Assembly (NCBI RefSeq): GCF_042242105.1
Contig: NC_092032.1
Span: 9,141,415 to 9,205,414, forward strand
DNA from: Pempheris klunzingeri
Taxonomy: Eukaryota; Chordata; Actinopteri; Acropomatiformes; Pempheridae
Reading direction: 5' to 3'
DNA: 64,000 nt
The notes below the pieces were generated by a model. That model had not been told where the DNA came from. It was given only the letters and a program-made list of their open reading frames with translations, and ran no database searches. Position numbers and translations under genes: made by a program. Shown piece by piece: positions 1 to 17,424 of the stretch (position 1 is the stretch's first letter; every line of letters begins with the position of its first letter).

Positions 1-12
1 TTGTTTTATTAC

Positions 13-4599
<4,587 letters not shown>

Positions 4600-4615
4600 T
4601 CCTGTTTCAACTTGG

Positions 4616-4695
4616 TCTTCTCTTCTCTTCTCTTCTCTTCTCTTCTCTTCTCTTCTCTTCTCTTCTCTTCTCTTCTCTTCTCTTCTCTTCTCTTC
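4616..4695. repeat. (TCTTC)16 pentanucleotide repeat just upstream of the hnf4 start codon
   Basis: Sixteen perfect pentamers. On the hnf4 strand it is a (GAAGA)n purine tract ending about 17 nt before the ATG at 4599, so it is in the 5'UTR or the core promoter. An open frame runs through it into the hnf4 coding sequence, but the upstream candidate start codon there is GTG, not ATG. Confidence 0.9.
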
Positions 4696-5095
4696 TTCAC
4701 TCTCCCAATTCACTCTAAAGTCTCTCACTCTCTTTTTCCCAATCAGCTGGTGTCTGCTTCATCTAATTCTTACAGACATGACAATGGAGATCCCTGGCAT
4801 AAAAGATCTATAATCCCACTTGATTGGGCCAAAGTTAGGGAGTGGGAGGAGCTCTGGCTCAGACTTCTCACCTTATTGCACATTACTTATCTGTTCCTCT
4901 CCCTCACACTTATCACAAGGATGGATAGATAGTAGTGAAGGAGATATTTCCCTTCCTCCCCTCTGTCTCTTTTTTCCATGACACAGATTTCATCAGATTA
5001 TGGAGGAGAGCTTGCACTTTGTGTGCATGTTGCTGAGCTTCTATATACTTACATGTGCCTGCATGAAAAGAGGTTTGCTCTTACAGGCACATACA

Positions 5096-5098
<3 letters not shown>

Positions 5099-5152
<54 letters not shown>
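5099..5152. repeat. (TG)27 microsatellite
   Basis: Uninterrupted TG dinucleotides in the intergenic region about 500 bp upstream of the hnf4 start codon. Confidence 0.95.
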
Positions 5153-5155
<3 letters not shown>

Positions 5156-8100
5156 TTCCCAGGCTTCCTAATCTAATCAATAGTGGAGTAATAGCACCAC
5201 CACCTCAGCAGATATAATCTGTAAAGACACAAAGTAAAGTGGAAAACACTGATAATTTCTATTAACTCTTCCACAAACATTCCTTGGGTTTGCCAACTAT
5301 CTGTCCATAAAACTTTATTCTATGTATCTATAAATTAAACAGCAATATAAAGTACTGTAAACATTACTGTGACATTACCCTCACTGATCACTCTATAGGT
5401 GAAACCTCACAGTGTTTTTAACTTGTATTTTTAGTTAGTTGATGGCATATTTAAACTGCTCAGTGCATCATTTTTAAATAATTTGTTGTGGGTTTAGTTA
5501 TAGAACCTGGATTTATTGCCGTTTCTCTTTCTATGATACCAGGAAATATCAACATGTATTCTGCTGCTTCAGATAAATGGTAAATGATTTTCAGGGCGAT
5601 ACGCTCATAGTGGTTTTGTTCTTTTCCTTTTCGAATAATGAGCCAATCTGCTGTGTAAAAGTAGGGAAAATACTTAAGGAGATTACCTGAGGAGCTGCAT
5701 GTAATATTAACACAATTTCATAGATCTCAGACTTCTTTTAGCTCTCTTACTGTAAAAACAGATCAAATTTTCAGATATATGCATGTTGAAGCAAGGCAGG
5801 AGACATCAGAAGTGGAAATCAAAAGTACAAGTTGTCAGTGGGCTGCCTACTCTTTCTGGATTGGAATGATGTAAACACACTAATTCACTCCATAAACTTG
5901 TAAAAATGTCCCAACCTACCACATCAGGAATTTCATTGCACTAAATCTTATTGTGTGGCTCAAAGATAATCAGTTTGGGCCATTGTGTTACAGCAGGCTA
6001 TAAATGATAGGGAGATTTGATGCCCTACACCAGTAATGAGTGGGCCAGTCTGAAAAGCACCTACAGCGTGTGAGCAGGCATGGTGGAGATATATCATCAC
6101 TGAAGAGACAGTATATCATAATGCGCATAATTACAGATTACTGGACGTAAAGAGAAAGAGCAATTAGTATCAGGTCAAAGGGTAATAACAGGCTTATTAG
6201 TGTAAGGGAGGTTGAAATAAAGAGGTTGGGGGGGGGTGGCAGAGAAGTGATAGAGAGATTACAGTTTAACCAGGCGATGAGGTCAGGCCTCCTGACTCAT
6301 CAGGTTTGTGGAGAGTGAAGAAGAATTTACTCTTTACAATCACGTTTCCCAATCAACTATCACACAGGACTGGCACAGAGCACTATTGCGCGGGTGTACT
6401 AGATTCAGTTTATGATCACATCAGATAGATGGAACCATATCTGTCTAAGACAAGAAATTATAAACTTGGCTGGAGTGTACAAAGACAGAAGGGGTAAAGT
6501 GTGGCTACTAATACTGCTTGTAAGTTGGTAGAAAACTTCTAAGAGGCTATGATGTGATAGAGTTTGACCTTAATATACAAAAAGAAAGCAAGACTACGTG
6601 TGCTTTGATGCTTGTTGACAGGCACATTAGATGAAATCCAGTATTCATTAAGGAGTGTTGTTGGTGAACAGGTTAAAAGTATTAAAAGGCTCTTTTTAGC
6701 CTCACCCTCCACTGTTAAGAGCAAGGACAGCAAGCCTAAGAATTCAAGGCTTTATCAGTGTAATGATGAGTGCCGTTTCTGTTAACATTTCTAATACTTT
6801 ACAAATCGTACCCTCCTTGATTCATTTGGATCAAGATACAACATTCCAAACACTAAAACTGATAAGCTGTACTGTAAAGACACATTGAACATTGAAGCTT
6901 GCTGAAATTAAATTGTACATGTCAATATAATTTTAAAAACCAGGTGAAAAAGTTACAAATGACACATTCATTGAAATGCTCAAAATAAAAAAAAACGTAT
7001 TATGGCTTCTTCAGCTGAAAACAAAGCAGGATGAAACTGAGAAACCTTGCATCTGCCCAGCAACCGAAAGCTCTTTGAAGCCATAAAACCCAGTGCTAAG
7101 AGGCTATCTCTGTGTGAACAGGTCATAATACTGTCGCCTCCATTTAGATTAGAGGTTTCAATAGTCGCAGATGATGGTAACTGACTCTAGTAAACCACTA
7201 CTTCCTGATAGCAATGAAATGATCAGAAAAAATACACGATTCAGTAGAATATTGTCAACTTTGCTGCTGCTGCTTTACTGAAGGAGCAGCTTTTTACAGT
7301 TTCTTTAAATTTTAGAGCTACATGCAGGACAAAATTTCCCTTACATCTTTCCTGTAAACCCATGGTCCCTAAGGGAGTTTAACGGGTGTCACACTTCTTC
7401 CGTCTCTCTGATAATATCAGCACCTAGTGAAAAGTCTGAGGGCTAGTTTGGATCAATAACATTCACACGTACAAAAAGAAATCATTTTTTGTGACAAATG
7501 ATTTCTCCAGCTGAATTACAGCCCATGTGTCTTTAGACTGTAAACACTGTACACAGGATGAATCCAATCAGCTGCACAATTTAAGGCGGTCCAATACAAC
7601 AATAACACACTACAGGCTCCAAAATCAATCGGCAAGTCTCTGACATAGTCCCAACAACAAAACTTCACCACTGCAACTATCACAAAGGCTGCTGGTTTAG
7701 ATCGCATAATATTGTGCAAACATGTCATTGTGTCCGTGCATAGCCGATCTGTTTACTGAAGGTCTTGTCAAACATTATCTTACTCATAATAATTCATTAG
7801 ACACTAAGTTATTCTTATGTACTTTCAGTGGTAGTTTCATATTGTATCTGAGGAGAAAAACACAATGTCATTGCATTCACTATGCTTCTCTATAACGCTC
7901 TTCTGCTCTTCTTACAGATTACGTCCTTGTACAGATGAAATGGGTTATCACATGATCTTTACAGCACACCATGCGTGACAAAGTGAGTCCATCTTATCTG
8001 TTTTTACAAAATGACATCTGCGGACGGAGAGGTGAGAACACTATCTCGTAAAAACACACTGGACAAAATGCAACCGAAATTTTAGCAGACTTGGACACAT

Positions 8101-9124
8101 TGCATACAGCATACAGTATATCCCACACTTCAAATGCACACCAGTTTTGGTTGCGGAACGTACATGTAGCAGTTGTTGAAATATGTGTGTGACAATCAGG
8201 GTTACCACCAAAATATCAACCCACGTGATTTAGCACTGTTACTAAACTTTCCTGAGAAATTGCTAAAAGGTAAGCTTCACTTCCTCCACAAAGGCAACAA
8301 CATGCCTCACCATTCTTACAGAAAATGTGAATATGGTTGAATTGCAATGATAACATACTTTGCAGGAGGAGTTGGACTTACCTGTGTTCCTGTTTCCTTC
8401 TAGGATGTGCATTTATTTAGGTGTACTGTTGTACTCCAGCAGTGAGCAGCCTGTTAGTGCGGCATTAGTCTAAGTGACACTAAGAATGAGAAAATGGTAA
8501 AGGTGTTCAACAACATTAAAAGGGAAGGTTGGAGAGCTGAGCAGCATATAATTCATGAAGCAACACATTGGATGGCGCCACCATAGCCCTGTCATTAGAT
8601 CGATTTACTAAACAAACTTAAAGTAGGGTGGGGATGTTAAACAGTAACCCAGCGCCATAAACCAAAAGGAAAAGGATCACCAGGTGTGTGGGTGTTTGTG
8701 TGCATGTGTGTATGTCAGCAAGGGCCTCTGACACTACCTCTGAGAGCACAAGGTAAGAGATTCTAAAGGTTTGAGGTAATGTTTCACGAAATAATGGTGA
8801 AAAAGTAATAATTTTAGACATTTATTTCTCTTCTCGCCTGTGGAGCTGAACACTTCAGCCATGCGCACAAGGGTCAAGTGTTAGCAAATGCAGTGAAATA
8901 TATTTATTTTTCATTTCCACTAACAGGTCTTTCACATAAAGTCACATTCTGGATGTAAAATGAGGGAGCCTTAAGTTCAGTGGCAAAGTCTGACGTTACA
9001 GATGTCTCGCTTGAAGCCTGTGTAGTATATACAAAGACCAGCAGATGGCAAGAGTTCATTCATTGTGAGTCAAAAGCAATATTACTTCTTCTTTCAGTAT
9101 TTCAATATACAACACAAACACAGT

Positions 9125-9220
9125 TTACGCAGCACCCCAGCGGCCCACTGGTTAAGACACATAACATAACACCTAAGGTTTAATTCCAGCCACGGACCTT
9201 TGTTGAATGTCATGCATATC
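9125..9220 (+). repeat. Degenerate tRNA-derived SINE fragment
   Basis: An A-box-like TGGTTAAGACAC (9149-9160) is followed by a B-box-like GGTTTAATTCC (9178-9188), then GCCACGGACCTTTGTTGAATGTCAT, split here as GCCACGGACC and TTTGTTGAATGTCAT. Fish tRNA-derived SINEs commonly carry a CCTTTGYTGCATGTCAT-type segment after the B box. The copy is short and mutated, so it is probably inactive. Confidence 0.55.
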
Positions 9221-9421
9221 TGTACAATTTGAACTGTCAAATAATGGTGAAAATTCCAATAATAGAAATAGTTAAACCAAAAGTCTAAAAGAGTCACATC
9301 ACAGTTAAACTGCAGATGATGCAACAGCGGTGAGATTGAAAAAGCAAAGCATGGCGCATCTGAGAGAGCTGAGATCGGAACTTTGGTCTATCAGGCTCTT
9401 AAAGCTCGTCTGTGCACTTAG

Positions 9422-9448
9422 ATATATATATATATATATATATATATA
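9422..9448. repeat. (AT)n microsatellite
   Basis: Pure AT dinucleotides, about 250 bp downstream of the gpr141-like stop codon. Confidence 0.9.
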
Positions 9449-9696
9449 AGTTTCAACAAACTTGTTTCATTTAATGTTTTTATACGTTTTCTTAATTCCA
9501 TCTAGTCTGTTGTAATGATTATTATGTCCTTTTGAACAGTTCTTATATCCTATTGTTCACTTTTATGGAGAGGCATGTAAGCAATTTTCTTAATAAAACT
9601 TTGACAAGGCAATAAAGAACAGTGGAGTTAAATTAAGTTACAAAATACAACAAGTCAAGTCTCTTGAGGCCACCACACACATCACACCAACAGTTT

Positions 9697-10662
9697 TCAA
9701 ACAGCCTTTCCCGGGAGGCACATATGGCAGGTTCTCCTCCCCAAGAAGGTGAGCATGTCCAAACAGTTGAAAGTGGTCAGACTCAGAAACACCTCATTGA
9801 TATTCTGCAGATCAATGTTTTTTAAGTAAGTCAGCCGGAAGATGTGGTAGGGAACGAAGCAAACCACCATGATGAGGGCAAAGCACAGGCTCTTCTGCTG
9901 AGCCCCGACATCCTGCTGAGAGCTGCATCCCTGGTGGGGCTTCCTGCATAAAACCCATAGGACATTGGCTTGGAGTGCTGTCAGCACGATGGCCACCATT
10001 ATGATTAATATGCTTGTGATGTAGTTGAACACCATGGCAGCAGACTGTGTTCTGATGTTTTTGCCAAACCTGAAGCAATGTGTTACACTGGTGTTACCGT
10101 TGTTGTGCAGGCTCGTTTCTTCATCATTTTTGCCATAGAGAAAATGGAAAATGCAAGGGACAACGACAAGCACCACAATCCACACCACAGCACTGACAAG
10201 GAGCGCATAAGTCCTCTGGAAGGAGGCCATCTGCTCAGCTTTGTGGTAGAACGCCATCAGGCGCATGATGAGGATGATCACATAGAAGATAAAAGACATG
10301 TACATGTGTATGTGGATCATGCCACTGGCCACTTTACACCACCCGAAGCCCAGGTTCCACTGATGAGTCGCATAATAGTAAATCCTGAAGGGCACAGTGA
10401 GAAGGAAGATGAAGTGGGCGAAGATCAGGTTAAGCACAGCAATCGAAGTACTGGATGTTGTGCTGGATTTCATGATGTGCATCATCAGGCTCAGGCTGAT
10501 GGTGCCGCTGACCAGGACCACAAAGTAGATGGCCAGGAGGACTGTGTGGTACTCATCTGTCACTGGATCATATGGTGGATTTGAGGTTCCGAGTAAGGAG
10601 CTTGTGGTTATCGTGGAGCTTATGGCCTCAGATGGTGCGCTTTGGGTAACGGTGGAAGCCAT
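9697..10662 (-). CDS. gpr141: GPR141-like class A orphan G-protein-coupled receptor
   Basis: Uninterrupted 321-codon frame with seven hydrophobic segments at roughly 41-64, 73-97, 110-136, 150-173, 211-236, 256-280 and 288-307. Similarity to mammalian GPR141 is clear around TM2 (LLTVPFRI), TM3 (HIHMYMSFIFYVIILI) and TM6 (VVCFVPYHIFRLTYL). Conserved Cys109 (top of TM3) and Cys196 (second extracellular loop) could form the usual disulfide, and Asn190-Thr-Ser is a possible glycosylation site. The DRY motif is replaced by MRL (133-135), there is no NPxxY in TM7 (CLDMLTFLG), and the cytoplasmic tail is only about 13 residues. GPR141 has no established ligand. ATTCAG lies immediately before GATGG at the start, so a 5'UTR intron probably ends one base before the ATG. 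It could be a fish-specific GPR141 paralogue. Confidence 0.85.
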   Translation of the reverse strand: MASTVTQSAPSEAISSTITTSSLLGTSNPPYDPVTDEYHTVLLAIYFVVLVSGTISLSLMMHIMKSSTTSSTSIAVLNLIFAHFIFLLTVPFRIYYYATHQWNLGFGWCKVASGMIHIHMYMSFIFYVIILIMRLMAFYHKAEQMASFQRTYALLVSAVVWIVVLVVVPCIFHFLYGKNDEETSLHNNGNTSVTHCFRFGKNIRTQSAAMVFNYITSILIIMVAIVLTALQANVLWVLCRKPHQGCSSQQDVGAQQKSLCFALIMVVCFVPYHIFRLTYLKNIDLQNINEVFLSLTTFNCLDMLTFLGRRTCHMCLPGKAV

Positions 10663-11323
10663 CCTGAATAGAGACAGAAGGGGAGGAAGAGAGAGGGGGG
10701 CACATCAGATGCAAGAGTGAAAGAAAAGGAGAGAAATGGACAGAGAAATTAAAAACGATAGTGATGGGGGAATAGGTCAGGAAAGTGTTCAATATTTCCT
10801 ACATCTCTGACCCTGTTAAAAGATTTTTGCATAGTGCCACTTTGGGTGGCGAATTAAGGTCTGAATTAAGTATGGACGCTGTTGTATGCTGCACAGATCA
10901 AAAAGCCCCTTCACAAGTAAAACTGACTAGAGTATTAAAAACAGAAGAAACAGAAAAAAAAGCAAGAAAAGAGAAGATACATGTCAATAAAAACCAGTTG
11001 ATTGAACTTGTTTTTATACACACCACATTATATTTACATACTATTACTGATATATGTTGCTCACATTTGTTCATATATTCCATCACAACACATTAACCAG
11101 AGTGTAATTTTAGTCTTCCATGCAGCTTTGCATAGGTAGTTACACATTTACACACGGTCAGTTTAACAGGAAACAGGACTAAGAACAAACCGTGAAAAAA
11201 AAAAAAAAAAAGTTACAGCATTTAAATATCACATTTAGAAATTATAATCAAAAGTTCAATGCCTCCGTGGAAATTGCATTGTGAATGAACATAAAGTCAA
11301 AACCAGAGTTTAGATTTCCGTAC

Positions 11324-11400
11324 CTTTGGATCGTAAGAAGAAGAACTGTCCGCCGAGTGCTCTTGTGTGTGAAAATACAGCATAGAAAGTGTAGACGCTT
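11324..11400 (-). other. Candidate 5'UTR exon of the gpr141-like gene
   Basis: The donor consensus AAAG|GTACGG at 11324 on the minus strand is in the right orientation to join the acceptor ATTCAG|G at 10663-10664. The upstream limit is a guess and no transcript was seen. Confidence 0.3.
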
Positions 11401-13295
11401 GTGTGTGTGTGTGTGTGTGTTAAATTGAGAATGTGTGCCACCTCGCTGTGGAGGAGGTTAACGTCATGAAAATGTGTAACTGTGTGAGTGTGAAAACCCC
11501 TTCAGTTTTGAATAGTGTATGTTTGTGTGTGTGTGTGTTTGTGCTTATGGGCTTTGTCACAAACAGGAGGCAATTGGTGCACACGTTAGCACAACCACAG
11601 AAGTAGTTGCTTCCTCCTTCTGGTCATGCCTGCTATTTTGTATCTGCATTAGTTATTTAGTATCAAACCATCAGAGAGTGATGAGGTGTAGAACCACTGA
11701 GTAGGGGAATAGAGGAAAGTGGAGGTTTGGTATTTGAATGCATGTACATATAGTATGTCTTCAGGCTTATAGGCATTGCCATCACAGAACACCTTTTATA
11801 CCTATCTCATGATACTACCAGAGCACTATTCAGCATAATGAAGCAATTTTTCCTGTGGTTTAGTAACATATACTTCACAAACAACAACTAAAAAAGAGAA
11901 ATGCTGATTTGATAAATGCAGCTGCACTGCAAATGCCTTCAGCTTGTATTGCATTTTTGCATTTTAACTTGAAACCCATATGAGAAGTTTACCTTCTTAC
12001 CTTAATAACCAGGTTCATTTAACTATATTATATGTCATCACGGGACTTGTTTGGATGTTATTCAGCTAGCCTTAATTAATATACATTCCAAGCACGCAAA
12101 ATTATAATTATAACTATTAATAATAGTTTAACAAAAGAATAATATTCTGCAGAGGCCATAATTGTGTTGTGTTGATTAAACGTCTCACAGCTAAGACTTA
12201 GATTAAATCTTACTTAAATCCTACCAAGTACTGCATCAAGATCAGTGACACCGATACATATAAGTAGACAGCCAAAAGTCACACTATCTAGTCAAAGTGT
12301 TGGCTAATCCCAAAGAGAAGTGAGAGAGGATGTGGTAATGGCTAGCTGTGGTGTTGACAGATGTGTTGATCTCCCACGAACATCTCAGCAAGCACAAAGT
12401 AATACAACTACATACTGCAACTCCAGTCAGCGCTCAAGTGAAGGGATGATGTTGCAGGCTTTTTGAGTCCACAATGGAGCTGAACCTGTATGGATATATT
12501 ATTTATTGCCACGTTCAAAAAAAAAAAAAAAAGCAATGTGACACCATTTTCTTATGGTGTAACTTGAGAACACGTGAGTTTAATCAGTATAAGTACCAAA
12601 CATTAGCCTGTTATCTATAGTAACGTCACACATCAGACCGACATTTTTTAAAATATTTTATTTGTTCTCTTTCCAAAACATAGTAACCATAGCAGCATGT
12701 CAACATTCCTAGTCACAGACATTTACCAAGGAGTTTCCAAATGCAACCACAATCCTAGAGCTGACCACTGGGTACTCAAGGCAACTTGGGGCCTAAAGGA
12801 TTTTTTCAAGTGCAACTGGACTGCACTTGTTCAAGACATGAGAGAATGTCTCTTTAACTTTCGCATCTAGAACCCACAGGCGATAGTTACACTGATGTAC
12901 AAGCACAGACCACAACTTACACTGGCACGTGGTTTAATTCCGTAAATGGTACAGCACACATGTTCCTGTTTCCAGTAAAATTTTACAAATTATAAAAATG
13001 TTTTTGTTTACAGTACATCCCTTTTGGTTCTAAACAAGGATTTAGCTTAGGCAGCTTTAAAGGAAGTAGTGTTATATACTTTAACAGTTATCAAGTTACC
13101 GTTCTTTGGTGGATTATAAATCAGCACCCTTGGCAAGATCATGATTCACAGTCAAATATTCAAGTAGTCAATTCATCAATGATTAATGTAAAAACAATGC
13201 GACTGAAACAGGGACGGGGTGCACAGTGCAAACAGTGCAAAATCCTTTAAAGCCCTTTTCTCTAAGCACTACATGTTTTTGACTATATAAAATTA

Positions 13296-13301
13296 TTTAT
13301 T
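13296..13301 (-). terminator. Candidate poly(A) signal of pign
   Basis: AATAAA on the minus strand about 400 nt after the pign stop codon. Further AATAAA-type hexamers lie farther left (near 12500 and 12657), so the site in use is uncertain. Confidence 0.35.
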
Positions 13302-13696
13302 ACAAACCACATTGTGACACTGAAGTAAAAACAAACATTAATACAACAAAGACATCAACCCTTGAGAAGAACTCAGTATGCTCTACTGAGAATGTAAACC
13401 ATTGTATCATTTTCTTAGGTAGTCATGTGTTAACTCTTGAAGCAGTTCTTCAGATTTAAAGCATCAGCAGCAAGTAGGGGTTTCCAAAACTAAAAAATAC
13501 TTCAGCCAAGTAGTGTGAGAGTTTTGCACAGTACAGTCTATTGTGTCCTAAAGAAATATCCCATATCTTATTTTACAAACTCTGGTTTAGTAAGGCAAAT
13601 TCTATATGAAAAGTATCTATAAAAGTCAAGTGACTACTAAACATTTGGTTTAACCACCATGTGTGCTTGCACATGCACACACAAACACATGTATAT

Positions 13697-16600
13697 TTAG
13701 GGGAAGTGCATCTTGGGTCTCCTCCACATGATGATTCTCTGTGAGGTGAACAAGTGTGTGACCACACTGAGCAACATCAGGAAGATGGTCATCGACATCA
13801 CTATCACATAATGGCTGATGCTGCAAGAGACATGCGAACAGGTTGAAAATGCTCATGTGTAAATGGATGCATGACAGATGTGCATGTATGAGTCAAGTTA
13901 TTAATTTGTATTAGTATGAGTTAAGACTTAAACCATGCAGTTAACTGACCTTGTGCCGATGTCCAACCAGCTGCCGTAGTCCTGCACCAGGAAGAAAAAG
14001 TGCTGGGCAGAGAAAAAAAATGTATTGTCAGAGATTCACACCCTGCCTGCTTAACAGGAAAAGATGGGGGAGAAAAGTCCTTTGAGAAGGACCACTCCAA
14101 CATTCAAGAGAAGAAGCTTTTAAAAGCCTTACCAGAGCCATCAAGTCAGAGATGACCAGTACAATGAGGAACAAACTGGAGTAGAAGAAAAAGAGATGAA
14201 AGAACACAAGGAGGACAGCGTTACACAGCACAATCTTTCATATTAAATCATCCACAATAACACATATTGACTTCATGTGCAGCAGAGACAGTTGGGGTGA
14301 CACCCTCTGCACACACTGAAGCACACCAAACGCTATTTATGACTGAAGTCTAAAAAGAATATTGCTGCACCATTTTTAAAACTTGTAGCGTGTAGTGTAG
14401 TGTAGTGTGACAAGATGAAATGCACCCTTCTGTTAGTCACAGACCTGACCCCAGATGTTTTGGTTTACAGCCCCACAACCACCAGAGAGGATGAGGTCAC
14501 TTATAAAGGTCTGTCAATGAACTGGTCCTATAGTCATTAAGTTTGTCACATAAACTCTTATCTCTCTTATTTTAAAGGCTTCAGCGAAGAGTTACCTTCT
14601 CGACGAGAGCTGTGTTGCAACTTGGATGGTCTCAAAGGTACACATTACTATTATGAATGGAATAATAACCTGGAAGAACAAAGAAAAATATAAGTCATAG
14701 AGAATGTTGCTCCTAACATCTGTTCTGTCAGGACTGTGTTGTGATGCCTGAATGAACAACATAGAGAATTTATGCTTAATAGGTCACTAAAAAGTGCAGC
14801 AGGTTGACAGATTGTGGCTGTAGGGAGTCAGCACAACTACTTTCCTTTCATGGAACCTTATTTCAAGAAGAAAAATATACAGACACACCGTGTATATAAA
14901 AAGAAAGTCTTTAAAATATGGTACCTTCCACATCATCAGCCCTCCCATGATGAAGGGGTTGAAGATGGTCAGGAAACAATAAACAGATGCTGGGTCAAAA
15001 CTAGGCAAAAGGAAGAAGAAGCAGAAGAGGAAATGACTTCACATGACTGAGAAAGTAACAGAATCTTTGATCAGTCAGAGTACAAAGCCTGGAACTGACC
15101 TTCTGGAGTTTTACAATACAGACTGGCATATTGTGTGTGTGGTGTAATGTAAACAACCTCAAATAAAGTACAAAGGCCTAGTCTCCACAAGAGACTAGTT
15201 GATTTAAACAGTGCAAACAATGGATAAAACTAGTTAAGTTCATTGAAATAGAAATAAAAACTTCAATATTCAATATTAGTCTTTTGTCAATTTGGTCAAA
15301 TTTGTTAATACAATAAGTATGAGGAGTTGTTGGTGCATATGCTTATGGAAAGTGGGATGTCTACATGACATAAAGGTTTCTGTTTGTATTGTAATACTAA
15401 TTGTGAACTTAGTAAATACCCCCCGCATTATAAATAAAAACTAAAACTAATACTGAAGCCATTAAAAACTGGAGTAAACCTCAACACTTTTAAACAATAA
15501 AAACTAAACTGAAGAGAGCAAACCACTCTGGAAACTAACTAAAGTGAATTGAAATTTTTAAAAAAAATCAATAAAAACTAATGAAAAATCAAAAGTACAA
15601 CAGTATGTCTGAATTTTCACAGATCACTTTTTTCCTTCCTGTATTCAAATAACACATTGCTGGGAACTAAAAAAAGCATCATCAATGAGACTCATACAAC
15701 ACATTTACTGAACCATGCACAGCCACATATACCCTCCCCCACACATGTGTATATGTATAGAGGAACATACCTGTTAATGGAAGCTATGTTCCCTGTGCCG
15801 AAGAAAGCTGTTATTATAAAAAATACCTAAAGAAAACACAGAGTCAAGGAAAGACATAAGGCAATGTTACAGTAATCAATTGATTATCTGTGCTATTTTG
15901 TGCTTCAAATATATATTAAATATTATTTTCAAAAAATAATAACTGGATATAGTTTGGCCCGAAACAAATGAAATGGTGCCAATTAGGATTTTTTGTGTGC
16001 TTCACTGTTGCAAACACTATATAAAAAATACATACAAAAAAATATGATCTCCTGATGTCATCCAGTTTCAGTTGCCGGATCTTGGTGATGTCGATGTTTG
16101 CAGAGAAATCAATAGTGGACAACTGAAAGAAAAAAAAACACACACAAGCAGAGATGCACCCAAACACCCACTATTGATCAGTAAGTATTGAGACCTAACA
16201 TGCATTATGTAAAGCTTTATGTAAAGTGAACATAGATTGCAGTATGTTATAAGTAGGGATTTCCTTGTTTTTGTTTTACCTGTCTTTGTTTGATTTAAAA
16301 AAAATGGCATTAAGTGACCAGAAGAAACATTTGAACAGCAGGACAGGAATATATATCTACATGAAATCTTCATGTCCATGCAATATCAAATGCACTGTTG
16401 TTGTAGCAGTTTTCCAGTAAAAAAATAAAACTCTGCTTAGAGAAGCCAGCACATCTACAAAGCAGTTGTAGGTGTGCTCTGCCTTCAGTACAATACATAC
16501 ACTTACACAGACACTTGTCTAACTATAGAAATTTGCATCTCATTTTGTCATGTAGTTTGCTGTGCTCTGCCAAATCTTTGCAAGTTTGGAAACATACAAC

Positions 16601-16830
16601 TAATGGTTCTACCTCTTGTCTTCCAGAAACACCCTGAACGAGCATGGCCTCCTGTTCAATGTTGATCCAGACAAACATCAGCCATGATAGCACTGGTGGG
16701 AACAAGGCCTCTGACCTGGGTGGGAGGAAACACACACGAAATTTAATCATTTTGTAGCTGAGAAGATAAAACTTTGACATAATGATAAAGACAAGATATA
16801 ATTTCACGTGTTAGTGCAGCTGCATGATGC

Positions 16831-16874
<44 letters not shown>

Positions 16875-17383
16875 GTGTGTGTGTGTGTCATCTTGTCTTA
16901 CCCAGTGCTGAGCAGTAGGTATGTGGCTGTGAGCGAGAGGAATATGCTGAGGAGTCGGTGGAAAAGACGTGTAGAGCTCAACAGTGGAACCACCATAGAG
17001 GATGCTAAGAACAGAGAAAAGCCAGTAGGGTGTATGTAGTACACGACGTGACGTTTTAACCATAATGTCTAAGTCAATGACTTGGGATATAGCGTGGATT
17101 AAAATGAATAGATTTATATTTCAAATATCTGGTCAACATTTAAAAATGATCCATAATTATGATTATAATCTCCCTGAGGTGTTGAACACGGAGAGATCCC
17201 AGGTACCTCGCTCACACCCTCCTACCTAATGTGGTCCAGCTGATGATCTGATTAAGAAGTGGCAGGCCCTGTTTCTGCTGCAGGCTGGAGTGTGTGAGGG
17301 ACGGCACGTATGCACACACGGCCACATGGAGCATCTGTTGAGTTTGACAGGTCAGACTTGACTTTATTTTTAGAAAATGCAGT

Positions 17384-17424
<41 letters not shown>

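Larger units (their letters stand above)
4600..9696. other. Intergenic region between hnf4 and the gpr141-like gene
   Basis: No open frame here has recognisable homology or good splice context. The region holds the pentanucleotide repeat, a (TG)27 tract at 5099-5152, a SINE fragment near 9125-9220 and an (AT)n tract at 9422-9448. The hnf4 promoter should lie in its left part and the gpr141 3'UTR at its right end. I could not place a convincing TATA box or poly(A) signal for either. Confidence 0.6.
10663..13696. other. Region between gpr141-like and pign: probable gpr141 5'UTR and promoter, pign 3'UTR
   Basis: Apart from UTR signals I see no gene. A minus-strand donor (CCAAAG|GTACGG, exon edge at 11324) could be the gpr141 5'UTR exon that splices to the acceptor just before its ATG. 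Poly-A-like runs occur at 11194 and 12518, and a (GT)n tract at about 11399-11420. The right end should be the pign 3'UTR, with a poly(A) signal candidate at 13296-13301. Confidence 0.5.

Noticed and set aside
10078-10584. 168-codon plus-strand frame
   Set aside because: Antisense shadow of the gpr141-like coding sequence, with no homology of its own.
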